From an uncultured Verrucomicrobiota bacterium (lineage in GTDB: Bacteria; Verrucomicrobiota; Verrucomicrobiia; Verrucomicrobiales; Verrucomicrobiaceae): a stretch of DNA of 37,554 bases. Location: the NCBI GenBank assembly GCA_903848465.1, contig CAINGK010000130.1, forward strand, positions 1-37,554. The letters are read 5' to 3'. This document shows, piece by piece, positions 23,512 to 30,958 of this stretch; positions within the stretch are counted from its first letter, which is position 1, and every line of letters starts with the position of its first letter. The notes under the pieces were generated by a model. It did no database searches. It was given only the letters and a program-made list of their open reading frames with translations, and was not told the DNA's origin. The position numbers and the translations under genes were made by a program.

Positions 23512-23863
23512 AGTGTTGTTGGCGGCGGTTGCCGTATGATCAGTTTATGAGCGCGCCCCACAAAGCGTCAACGCAAATTTCATCAATATTTGAGGTTGTT
23601 TCCCTGCGTACAGCACCTCCGCACCCTGCGCAAACGCAGGTTCGGCAGCACTACCGAAGACCCTTTTTCGCAGCAGCCTTGGTGTATGACCGCTATTGAG
23701 CTTTGGCATCGAACCCAACGAGTGTCGGTCTGATCAAGGACATCGGTGCCTGAGAATGAAGACCTTAATAACGGTTAGAAAGAGGCATGCTGCTTTCTCA
23801 TTGCCGATCATGGTAGGAATTGGTTCCAGTGAATGAACTGGTCACCCATGAAGGCAGCGGTCA
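23512..23863. other. 352-bp gap without a gene
   Basis: The gap is upstream of the SWIB gene and downstream of the response regulator, both on the minus strand. Only small hairpins were seen (CTGCG-CAAA-CGCAG at 23626-23639, and CCAGT/ACTGG at 23826-23841 just after the response regulator stop). Neither has a T-run. It presumably holds the SWIB promoter; no clear boxes were found. Confidence 0.5.
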
Positions 23864-24511
23864 CTACACTTTCGTCTGATTTTCTACCCATTGCACAGCG
23901 TAGCGCACGAGGGCGGAGCCGTCCGTCATGCTGAGTTTTTCTTTGATGTGGGCACGATGGGCTTCAACGGTTCTGGCGCTGATGCTGAGCTGCGCAGCGA
24001 TGACTTTGGTGGCGACTCCTTTGCCGATGAGCGCCAGAATTTCGAGTTCGCGGTCCGTGAGGGCGTCCATGCCGGTGGCTTTGGAGCGTGAGGAACCGGT
24101 GACCTGCTCAAGCATGCGCGCGTTGAGGGACTCACTGATGTAGAGACCACCGCTGATGACTTTGTGAATGGCGGTGACGAGATTGTCTGCGGCCTCCTCC
24201 TTCATCACATACCCACGGGCACCGGCGCGTAGCGCACGCTCGCCATAGAGCGTTTCATCGTGCATGGAGAGCACGAGGCATTGGGTGGTGGGATGCAAGG
24301 CGCGGATATCTTTGACGAGTTCAAGGCCGTTCTTGTCCGGGAGGGTGAGGTCAATGACCGCGAGATCGGGCTTGAGTCTGCCCACGACTTCGAGCCCTTC
24401 GCGCGCACTGCCGGCCTCGCCGACAACATCGAGTCCATCCTCGGCACGGACCAACTGCGCGAGGCCGTGGCGCATGATGGGGTGATCGTCGATGAGGACG
24501 AGGCGCTTCAC
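23864..24511 (-). CDS. NarL/FixJ-family response regulator
   Basis: From the GTG at 24511 the protein is 215 residues and starts VKRLVLIDDHPIMRHG. The receiver domain has its acidic pair at Asp8/Asp9, the phosphoacceptor Asp54 in AVIDLTLPDKNG and Lys in GYVMKEEA. The LuxR-type helix-turn-helix is at about 150-200 (LTDRELEILALIGKG, then ISARTVEAHRAHIKEKL). The GTG overlaps the kinase stop codon (GTGA), and it gives the usual Asp54 numbering, so it is preferred over an ATG ten codons earlier. It is the partner of the upstream kinase; targets are unknown. Confidence 0.95.
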   Translation of the reverse strand: MKRLVLIDDHPIMRHGLAQLVRAEDGLDVVGEAGSAREGLEVVGRLKPDLAVIDLTLPDKNGLELVKDIRALHPTTQCLVLSMHDETLYGERALRAGARGYVMKEEAADNLVTAIHKVISGGLYISESLNARMLEQVTGSSRSKATGMDALTDRELEILALIGKGVATKVIAAQLSISARTVEAHRAHIKEKLSMTDGSALVRYAVQWVENQTKV

Positions 24512-25575
24512 AGATTTTTCGCTGGTGCGGGAACGCTGCATGTGACCTGGGTGCCGCCGCCGGCGCGCGGCTCGAGTTTGAGTGTGCCCCCCATCATTTG
24601 AGCGCGATGGCTCATGGTCAAGAGGCCCATGCCAGTTCCTTTGGCTGGTGAGTCGGGGATGCCGACGCCGTTGTCCCGAACGGTGAGGACGATGCTGCCG
24701 CTCTGGCGGGCCAGATGAATGTCCACCCGCTTTGCCTGGCCATGCTTCACGGCATTGGAGACGGCCTCCTGGGCGATGCGGAAGAACTGCACGGAAATCT
24801 TGTTGTCGGCCACCTGTACCGGATTGTCGTAACGAAATTCACACGCAATCTCAAAGGCGCGGGCAGTGCTTTGCGCGAGTTCCTCAAGTGCCGCCATCAG
24901 ACCGCCAGAATCGATCACCACAGGCATGAGACCGCGCGACGTTTCACGCGCACGAGTGTTGGCTTTGCTGATGAGTTGGACGATTTCCGCCAGACTTTGC
25001 GCCTCGGGGCTACCAGCTTTAGTGAGGCTTTTTTGCGCCACCTTGGCGAGGCAACCGATGGCGGCGAGTTGCTGGCACAAATCATCGTGAATGTCCTGGC
25101 CGATGCGCGCCTGTTCCTCTTCGCTGATGTGGAGAATCTTGTCCTCCAGCGCCTTGCGCTCAGTGAGATCCCGAATGATGCCGGTGAAGATGCGGCGGCC
25201 GCTGGGCAGCACAGCCTCGCCCACGGAGAGGTCGATGGGAAAGACCGAACCGTCTTTGCGCAGCCCCACGACTTCACGCCCGATGCCAATGATGCGCTTC
25301 ACACCACTGTTCAGGTAGTTCTGAACATAGCTGTCATGCCGGTCACGATAAGGCTGCGGCATGAGCATGCTGATGTTTCTGCCGATGATTTCGGAGGATT
25401 GGTAGCCGAAGAGACGCTCCGTGGCGGTGTTGGCGGTTTCGATGATACCCGTACCATTGATGGTGATAATGGCATTGACCGCCGTCTCGACGATGGCGCT
25501 GGAGATTTGCTCGCTAGCGTGGAGCGCTGCCTGCAAATCGGCGATGCTGGGTTCGTCTGTCGGGGGCCGCTTCAT
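24508..25575 (-). CDS. PAS-domain sensor histidine kinase (HisKA_3 type)
   Basis: This 355-residue kinase has no membrane segment, so it is cytosolic. A PAS domain spans about residues 20-130 (NAIITINGTGIIETANTATE, LFGYQSSEIIGRNISMLMP), similar to FixL/DosS-type PAS domains, followed by a PAC segment. The dimerisation/phosphoacceptor region has His163 in GQDIHDDLCQQL, and the ATPase domain shows EAVSNAVKHG, DNGVGIP and GTGMGLLTM. The ATG at 25575 lies 13 bp after the universal stress gene; an ATG at 25614 would overlap that gene. Whether the PAS domain binds haem or another ligand cannot be told. The stop overlaps the response regulator start. Confidence 0.94.
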   Translation of the reverse strand: MKRPPTDEPSIADLQAALHASEQISSAIVETAVNAIITINGTGIIETANTATERLFGYQSSEIIGRNISMLMPQPYRDRHDSYVQNYLNSGVKRIIGIGREVVGLRKDGSVFPIDLSVGEAVLPSGRRIFTGIIRDLTERKALEDKILHISEEEQARIGQDIHDDLCQQLAAIGCLAKVAQKSLTKAGSPEAQSLAEIVQLISKANTRARETSRGLMPVVIDSGGLMAALEELAQSTARAFEIACEFRYDNPVQVADNKISVQFFRIAQEAVSNAVKHGQAKRVDIHLARQSGSIVLTVRDNGVGIPDSPAKGTGMGLLTMSHRAQMMGGTLKLEPRAGGGTQVTCSVPAPAKNL

Positions 25576-25588
25576 GAACGGAAAATTT

Positions 25589-26494
25589 TTATTCGGCAGC
25601 GATGACGAAGCCATCGGGCTTCACGGCGAGGATTGAGCAATGCGCGTGCTGCACGATTTTTTCTGCCGTGGTGCCGATGAGCATCTCGCGCAGGCCAGAT
25701 TTCCCACGGGTGCCGAGTACCACCAGGGTGGCATGCACCTTGTTGACGTGATCCAGAATGGCTTCACGGATGTTCACCCGCTCCGTGACATGCTGGGTGA
25801 CCGCCACAGCTCCCGCATCACGAGTCAGTGGCTCAAGGAAAGCAGCGAGATCCTTGCGCCAGTTTGCCAGCGCCTCAGGATCGTAAGTGGCAGGCAGCGA
25901 AGGAGCAAAGCCACCGTAATCAAGCGACATGGCAAGGGCGCTTTGATAGACATGCAGGCAGTCGAGCGAACCCCCATCCTGCTGCGCGATATGCAGCGCG
26001 CACTGCACCGCCTTAGCGGAGTTTTCGGAAAAATCGACACAGGCAACGATTCGCTTGAACGGCCCCACGGCATCTTCACGCACCACGAGGACATCGACAG
26101 GGGCTTTGCGTACGCACTTGGCGGCGATGACGCCGATGCGATGCGGTTCATTGCGCGAGCCCTTGGCCCCCATGACGAGCAAGTCGGCGCTGTGGGCACG
26201 GCAGGCCTCGACAAGTTCGGTAAACGGATTGCCGATGCGAACTTCGGCATTCACTCCGTCACCCACCTCGGCATCGGTGACAAATTTCTTGAGCCGTTGT
26301 AGCCAATCGGCACGGATCGTGGCTTGATCGGTGGAAAGGGCACTCTTGAGTTCATGCACCAGGAACTCGTCCATGACGTGGACGACCGTGATGGCAGCAC
26401 CGTCGAGTGAGGCGCGGTGTACCGCCTCCCGCAGTGCGCTGCGGCAGGACATGGTGAAGTCGATGGCGGCGATGACGTGATGAAGCTTTTTCAT
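25589..26494 (-). CDS. Tandem universal stress protein
   Basis: The 301-residue protein consists of two UspA domains (about 1-140 and 145-297). The second keeps the ATP-binding motif G-x2-G-x9-G-T (GTRGKSG...IGTT, about 262-277); the first has a degenerate one (GAKGSRNEPHRIG) lacking the final Ser/Thr. Tandem Usps next to FixL- or DosS-like sensor kinases occur in hypoxia regulons, for example in Mycobacterium. It is the first gene of a unit with the kinase and response regulator, 13 bp from the kinase. The stress that induces it is unknown. Confidence 0.93.
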   Translation of the reverse strand: MKKLHHVIAAIDFTMSCRSALREAVHRASLDGAAITVVHVMDEFLVHELKSALSTDQATIRADWLQRLKKFVTDAEVGDGVNAEVRIGNPFTELVEACRAHSADLLVMGAKGSRNEPHRIGVIAAKCVRKAPVDVLVVREDAVGPFKRIVACVDFSENSAKAVQCALHIAQQDGGSLDCLHVYQSALAMSLDYGGFAPSLPATYDPEALANWRKDLAAFLEPLTRDAGAVAVTQHVTERVNIREAILDHVNKVHATLVVLGTRGKSGLREMLIGTTAEKIVQHAHCSILAVKPDGFVIAAE

Positions 26495-26583
26495 GGTGTG
26501 GTTGGCTTGAGGCTACTCCACCCTAACCGCTGCAACAAGGCAATGCCGCGCCGTGGTTGCGGCGTAATGGGCAGAGCTTGTGC

Positions 26584-27042
26584 TCAAAGACCTGCCTCTT
26601 CTTGAGCCTGCTCAACAGCAGCTTCAAGCGTCCACAGGGTTTTATCAAAGCTCTTCTGTCGAGCACGGAACTGAGCGTCGTCGGTGATGGCGGCGAGTGT
26701 TTCCTGCTCTTTGACGGCAAAGGCATGATGCTGCTCCAGGGCGGAGACGCGAGTTTTGAAGTAGTCGCGGCCGCCCTGATCCTTGAGCACGTCGATGTCT
26801 GCCTTCCAGCGGGTGAGTGCAGCACCAGACTGCTTGAGAAAGTCTTCGCGGCTGGCGGCTAGGTGCTCCTTGGATTTTTTGTGCCATTCGCCGCCTTTGC
26901 CGTTGTTTTGCTCCTTCATCTTGGAGAATTCATTTTTAAACTTCTCGGCAGCACGGCGGAGCTGGTCATTGAGACTGTCTTCAGCGCGGAGAGAGTGAGC
27001 ACTCAGGCTGAGGGCGAGGCAGATAAGAATGGCATTTTTCAT
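26584..27042 (-). CDS. Secreted helical protein of unknown function
   Basis: The 152-residue product (ATG 27042; another ATG two codons upstream is possible) begins with a signal peptide MKNAILICLALSLSAHSLRA. The mature part is almost entirely helical and highly charged (DQLRRAAEKFKNEFSKMKEQ; DYFKTRVSALEQHHAFAVKE), with no cysteine. It looks like a periplasmic helical bundle. No family recognised. It is divergent from the PQQ-propeller gene and 89 bp upstream of the universal stress gene on the same strand; co-transcription is uncertain. Confidence 0.75.
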   Translation of the reverse strand: MKNAILICLALSLSAHSLRAEDSLNDQLRRAAEKFKNEFSKMKEQNNGKGGEWHKKSKEHLAASREDFLKQSGAALTRWKADIDVLKDQGGRDYFKTRVSALEQHHAFAVKEQETLAAITDDAQFRARQKSFDKTLWTLEAAVEQAQEEAGL

Positions 27043-27128
27043 GGTCATCGAGGGATACGGCTGGATGCGGCCAACCATGCATGCTCTTTTCAGCGGCGAA
27101 AGAATTTCCCACCAGCTCCGTCAACTTC

Positions 27129-28448
27129 ATGCCTATGATCCGCACGCCTGCCCTCACTGCCATCTCTCTTGCCCTGTTGTCCGTTCTCGCGAGCGCCCAG
27201 CCAGCCACGAAGCCTGTATTCTGGCCTGGCAAGGGCGGCCCCACGCAGGACGGCATCGTACCGACGGCGGACGTGGCACGGGTACCATTGGCGTGGGACA
27301 GCACCTCCGGCAAAAACATTGCGTGGCGCACACCACTTGAAGGGCAGGGGCACTCTTCCCCGGTGATCGGTGGCGACATGATTTGGTTCACCGCCGCCAC
27401 GACTGACGGCACCCATCAGTACGTCTATGGCATCGACCGTCACAGCGGGAAGATCGTCCACCACCTGCTGGCCTTTGAAAACGCCGCGCCGGAGGAGCTT
27501 GGCAATCCCATCAATAACTACGCGGCCCCTTCGCCGGTGCTTGAAGAGGATGCGCTGTATGTTCACTTCGGCACCTATGGGACTGCACGTATCGACCCCG
27601 CGACCGGCAAGAAAGTGTGGGAGCGCCGCGACATCAATGCGCGCCATTTTCGCGGACCTGGTTCATCGCCAGTGATTTACCGTAACCTGATCATCCTAAC
27701 CTTCGACGGCATTGACCAGCAGTACGTCACCGCGCTGGATAAGAAGACCGGCAAAAGCATGTGGAAAACCGCCCGCACCACCGACTACGGCGATCTCGAC
27801 AAGGAAGGCAAACCCACGCGGGATGGGGACATGCGCAAAGCTTACCATACACCAGGCGTGTTTAAGATGGGGGGCAAAGAGGTGCTCGTTTCCGTGGGAT
27901 CGCGCGCCGCGTTTGGCTATGAAGTCAACACTGGCAAGGAACTGTGGACGATACGCCACGGTGGATTCAATGCAGCTATCCCACCGCTGCGATTTGGGGA
28001 CATGTTGATTCTGAATACCGGTTCAGAGCGCGCCCACACGATCTGCGTCCGCATTGACGACAAGATGACTGGAGACATCACTGACAGTCATGTGCTGTGG
28101 GATCGGGAGAAACGCAATGCCAGCGAAGCCGCGCCGGTGCTGGTGAATGGCACGCTGTTTCAAACCACCCGTGGTGGGATTGTCAGTGCAGTGGATGTGA
28201 AGTCTGGCAAGGATCTCTGGGATGACCGTCTGGCGGGCAAGCATGTGCCTGCGCCGCTGGTACTGGGGGACAAGCTGCTTTTCTGCAATGATCGTGGGGA
28301 ATGCTTTCTGGTGCGTGCCTCAGCGGAAAAATTTGAGCTGATCGGTCAAAATCAACTCGGGGAACAGATCACCGCCTCTCCCGCTGTGGCTGATGGGGCG
28401 CTTTTTATTCGGAGTAGCGGAGCGCTTTATAAGATAGCCACCAAGTAG
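27129..28448 (+). CDS. Secreted PQQ-like beta-propeller protein
   Basis: The 439-residue protein has a signal peptide (MPMIRTPALTAISLALLSVLASA, cleavage probably before QPA) followed by WD/PQQ-type propeller repeats. Recurrent strand motifs such as DRHSGKIVHH, DPATGKKVWERR, DKKTGKSMWKT, NTGKELW and DVKSGKDLWDD mark at least five blades. This family is frequent in Planctomycetes and Verrucomicrobia and mostly uncharacterised; the enzyme-specific residues of PQQ dehydrogenases are not seen, so a binding or scaffold role is likelier. ATG 27129 or 27135 both fit. It is divergent from the secreted helical protein gene. Confidence 0.9.
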   Translation: MPMIRTPALTAISLALLSVLASAQPATKPVFWPGKGGPTQDGIVPTADVARVPLAWDSTSGKNIAWRTPLEGQGHSSPVIGGDMIWFTAATTDGTHQYVYGIDRHSGKIVHHLLAFENAAPEELGNPINNYAAPSPVLEEDALYVHFGTYGTARIDPATGKKVWERRDINARHFRGPGSSPVIYRNLIILTFDGIDQQYVTALDKKTGKSMWKTARTTDYGDLDKEGKPTRDGDMRKAYHTPGVFKMGGKEVLVSVGSRAAFGYEVNTGKELWTIRHGGFNAAIPPLRFGDMLILNTGSERAHTICVRIDDKMTGDITDSHVLWDREKRNASEAAPVLVNGTLFQTTRGGIVSAVDVKSGKDLWDDRLAGKHVPAPLVLGDKLLFCNDRGECFLVRASAEKFELIGQNQLGEQITASPAVADGALFIRSSGALYKIATK

Positions 28449-28654
28449 CTGGGGGGCGACCGTTTTGGCGCGGTGCTAGCCCTTAAGCCACTAAAATTCG
28501 ACCATGCCATGTAAATACAAGCCAGAGAGGCCGACATAGTAAAACGGGGCAATCGCCATTTTCTTTCACTGCTCATGCGGCGTAGGAGAAAAATCCCCGC
28601 GCACTCACAAAACCGTCGCAAAGTAACGCAAGTTGTGGTAAGCTAGTGGTCCAT

Positions 28655-29008
28655 ATGCCTACCACCACACCGACACGTAAGACACGCTTCTCCCGCCGAG
28701 TCCCTGATCATGTCACTGACGAGTTAGTCAATGTTCTCTCAAAGCCGGAGACTTATGAATTCAACACCCTGTTTGGATTGGTATATGACAATCTCAAGCT
28801 GAAAAACGCGGTGAGCGGCGGCGAAGAAATGCTGCGCCTGCGCTCCTATGAGAAGCTGCAGAATCTCGTGAGCCGCGGCCTGTGCGCCAAGGTTGGCAAG
28901 ACTTACCGCGGCCTCGACGGCCTGCGTGCCGCCCATAACGCCGCCATCGCTGCCCGGAGCGCAGCCGTAGTGGCCCGTACCACGGCTGCTGCTGCTGCCC
29001 GTGGCTGA
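28655..29008 (+). CDS. Small basic protein of unknown function with Ala-rich tail
   Basis: I do not recognise the family. The 117-residue protein is basic at its N terminus (TRKTRFSRRVPDHV), has a central helical region (FNTLFGLVYDNLKLKNAV, then EEMLRLRSYEKLQNLVSRGL and KVGKTYRGLDGL) that could be a winged-helix-like fold, and ends in an Ala/Arg-rich helix of about 25 residues. The build suggests a nucleic-acid-binding protein. ATG 28655 gives MPTTTPTRK; a GTG three codons upstream is possible. A strong terminator follows 16 bp after the stop. Confidence 0.75.
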   Translation: MPTTTPTRKTRFSRRVPDHVTDELVNVLSKPETYEFNTLFGLVYDNLKLKNAVSGGEEMLRLRSYEKLQNLVSRGLCAKVGKTYRGLDGLRAAHNAAIAARSAAVVARTTAAAAARG

Positions 29009-29024
29009 TGCTTTGAGCTATTTC

Positions 29025-29059
29025 GGGCCGCTCTGCCTCCGTGCAGGGCGGCCCTTTTT
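29025..29059 (+). terminator. Terminator after the small basic protein gene
   Basis: GGGCCGC (29025-29031) pairs with GCGGCCC (29048-29054), extended by an inner CTGC/GCAG stem, and is followed by TTTTT. It separates this gene from nuoA. Confidence 0.88.
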
Positions 29060-29069
29060 GTTTCCGGGT

Positions 29070-29097
29070 TTGACGCTGCCCGTCCTCTCGCTACCCA
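29070..29097 (+). promoter_or_regulatory. Candidate nuoA promoter
   Basis: TTGACG (29070-29075) and TACCCA (29092-29097) are separated by 16 bp and lie between the upstream terminator and the nuoA ATG at 29117. The -35 box is good and the -10 box weak. Confidence 0.35.
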
Positions 29098-29116
29098 TCT
29101 CACATCATTCACCCCC

Positions 29117-29491
29117 ATGTTTGAGAATTACATTCCAGTTCTGCTCCAAATTGTCATCGCCAGTGGTTTTGCCGTAGTGACCCTGATCGCTTCGGCGCTC
29201 CTCGGCAAATCAGCCAAGCGCAACACGATCAAAGATTCCGCCTACGAGTGCGGCATGCTTCCAGTGGGCGACAGCCAGCCGCGTTTCAGCGTGAAGTTCT
29301 ACATCGTGGCGATGCTCTTCGTGCTCTTCGACATCGAAGTCGTCTTTCTCTATCCCTGGGCCATCATTTACAAGGACTACCTTGCCGCCTTTGGCCCCTC
29401 AATCCTCGCAGTGGCTACCGGTTTCGTGTCCATCCTGCTCGTTGCTTTCGTTTATGCCTGGAAGAAGGGCGTCCTCGACTGGAAAACCTAG
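29117..29491 (+). CDS. nuoA: NADH-quinone oxidoreductase subunit A
   Basis: NuoA (ND3-like) is a membrane subunit of respiratory complex I. The 124-residue protein has three membrane helices and the conserved loop YECGMLPVGDSQPRFSVKFY (about 43-62), whose cysteine is the one exposed on active/deactive transition in ND3. The second helix has FDIEVVFLYPWA. The other nuo genes, normally downstream (nuoB, C, D), are absent; instead a Dabb gene begins 9 bp after the stop. A split nuo operon is therefore likely. Nothing looks degraded, so the gene should be functional. Confidence 0.96.
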   Translation: MFENYIPVLLQIVIASGFAVVTLIASALLGKSAKRNTIKDSAYECGMLPVGDSQPRFSVKFYIVAMLFVLFDIEVVFLYPWAIIYKDYLAAFGPSILAVATGFVSILLVAFVYAWKKGVLDWKT

Positions 29492-29500
29492 TCTGCCTGC

Positions 29501-29818
29501 ATGATCGCCTATCTCAGTCTGTTTCAGCTCAAGCCCCAAGTCACGGAGGAAAAACTGGAGCAGATGATGTCTCAGACTCGTGTCATGCTGCTAAGAGTTC
29601 CGGAGGTGCTCACGGTCAAAACGGGCAAGCGCGTCAATCCTTCCGACCCCTACCCGTGGTTCGTTTATCTCGAAGTCGAGAGCATGGACAAGCTCGCCAT
29701 CTGCCAGGATGATCCGCACTACTTCAAGTTCCGTGAGGAAGTGCTGAAGCCGAACATCTCCGAGCAGGAATCGACCTCCTTCGAGATGGAACCGCGCAAG
29801 GACGTTAAATACTCCTAG
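29501..29818 (+). CDS. Dabb-like (dimeric alpha/beta-barrel) protein following nuoA
   Basis: The 105-residue protein matches the Dabb or a related dimeric ferredoxin-like fold: MIAYLSLFQLKPQVTEEKLE at the N terminus, the strand VYLEVESMDKLAICQDDPHYFKF and a C-terminal extension that ends in acidic and basic residues (FEMEPRKDVKYS). It starts 9 bp after nuoA, so it is probably co-transcribed and translationally linked. Similarity with the Dabb protein at 22763 is low but the plan is the same. Its role beside a complex I subunit is unknown. Confidence 0.8.
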   Translation: MIAYLSLFQLKPQVTEEKLEQMMSQTRVMLLRVPEVLTVKTGKRVNPSDPYPWFVYLEVESMDKLAICQDDPHYFKFREEVLKPNISEQESTSFEMEPRKDVKYS

Positions 29819-29874
29819 GGTGTGCTGGAGACATTCGCTTTGCTGGCAGGCACCGAAGCGAGGCAATGCCCGCA

Positions 29875-30957
29875 TCACCTCACGGCTTTCGGCGTCAGAT
29901 GGCCTGCCAGATCACCTGCATATCCGGCGAGCTCAAGAAAGGCCCGGCCTGTGATCTGTCCGTGTGAATCGATGACATCGCAGGCACCTTCCCAATAGGG
30001 CAGACGTGTGATGCCGCCGTCCTGCTCCTGATCCGCTGTCAGGGGTTTCAGCTCCAGAGATTCATTTTCAAAGCGAAGCCGGACACGGTTTGGATACTCC
30101 GCGCCACTGCGCGGGCTTTTCCACATTCCCAGCACCTCCCAGGTGAAGGCATTGCTTGTGAGATGGCGCACCTTGCCGTCACGCTCCACCACGGCCAGTG
30201 TCGAGGCTGCATCCAGTGACCCATCCTTCCTGCGCATGCGATAGACCATGATTTCACGTCCGTCTTTGAGCTGCACGGCGGCCCAATCCCAGCCCACCTG
30301 GCCTTCCTCCAACTGGCTGCTGCTGAACTCGTGATCCATCCATGCTTCGCCGGTCACGGTGTGTTCGACCGCGCCCAATTTGACGGTACCCGTGGTCTTC
30401 AAGCGTGGCCAAGTGAGGTAATGACTCGCGGCTGTTTCGGACGCGCCTTTGCGTGACACGCCGTTTTTGCCGAAGATGACGAGCGGCTTTATGGCTTCGA
30501 GTTCCAGTTGGAGCAGGGCTTCGTTTTTCACCGTCGCGGCGATGTGCAGGTGGTGCGTCGATTCATCGAGCTTGAGGGACCAGTTGCCATTTTGAACTGC
30601 GAGGGTTGTTTCGGATGAAGCGGCGTCCCAACCTGCGCGGTTGAGGCGTTCCTCGTGGAGGAAGCGGCCCGTTTGTGCATCTAGCAGAGCGGCGTGGGCA
30701 AGATGGAGTTGCAGAGTTTTGCCGTCCTCGCGCCGGGCTTGCCGGAAGAACGTCACCTGAAAGCCAAAGCGATGACCGTCTTTGGCATCGAGGTGCCCGG
30801 TGACATACCACCACTCGGTGCGGAATTCAGGATGGCTGCCGTGATCACGTGGGAAGGCAAAGGCTTTTCCTGGCTGAGGCAGCGCGAAGCCGTCCGCAGT
30901 GGTCTGTGCGTGCAGCCATGAGGTCAGGATGAGAAAGAGCAGGATCGTGAGCTTCAT
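29875..30957 (-). CDS. AttH-like secreted lipocalin-fold protein
   Basis: The 360-residue protein has a signal peptide (MKLTILLFLILTSWLHA) and belongs to the AttH/CrtC (carotenoid 1,2-hydratase-like) family of two lipocalin-like beta barrels. Typical blocks are HPEFRTEWWYVTGHL near residue 42, FGFQVTFFRQ near 64, EAWMDHEFSSSQL and GWDWAAVQLKDGREIMVYRM near the middle. In this family the gene is commonly the last of an operon with an FtsX-like permease and an ABC ATPase, as here; the start lies 1 bp after the permease stop. It probably acts as periplasmic acceptor or hydrolase for a lipid-like substrate. Enzyme activity is unproven. Confidence 0.92.
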   Translation of the reverse strand: MKLTILLFLILTSWLHAQTTADGFALPQPGKAFAFPRDHGSHPEFRTEWWYVTGHLDAKDGHRFGFQVTFFRQARREDGKTLQLHLAHAALLDAQTGRFLHEERLNRAGWDAASSETTLAVQNGNWSLKLDESTHHLHIAATVKNEALLQLELEAIKPLVIFGKNGVSRKGASETAASHYLTWPRLKTTGTVKLGAVEHTVTGEAWMDHEFSSSQLEEGQVGWDWAAVQLKDGREIMVYRMRRKDGSLDAASTLAVVERDGKVRHLTSNAFTWEVLGMWKSPRSGAEYPNRVRLRFENESLELKPLTADQEQDGGITRLPYWEGACDVIDSHGQITGRAFLELAGYAGDLAGHLTPKAVR

Positions 30958-30958
30958 G

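Noticed and set aside
24512..24541. Longer response regulator start at the ATG at 24541
   Set aside because: It adds ten residues not typical of the family and a 34-bp overlap. The GTG at 24511 overlaps the kinase stop neatly and gives Asp54 as phosphoacceptor.
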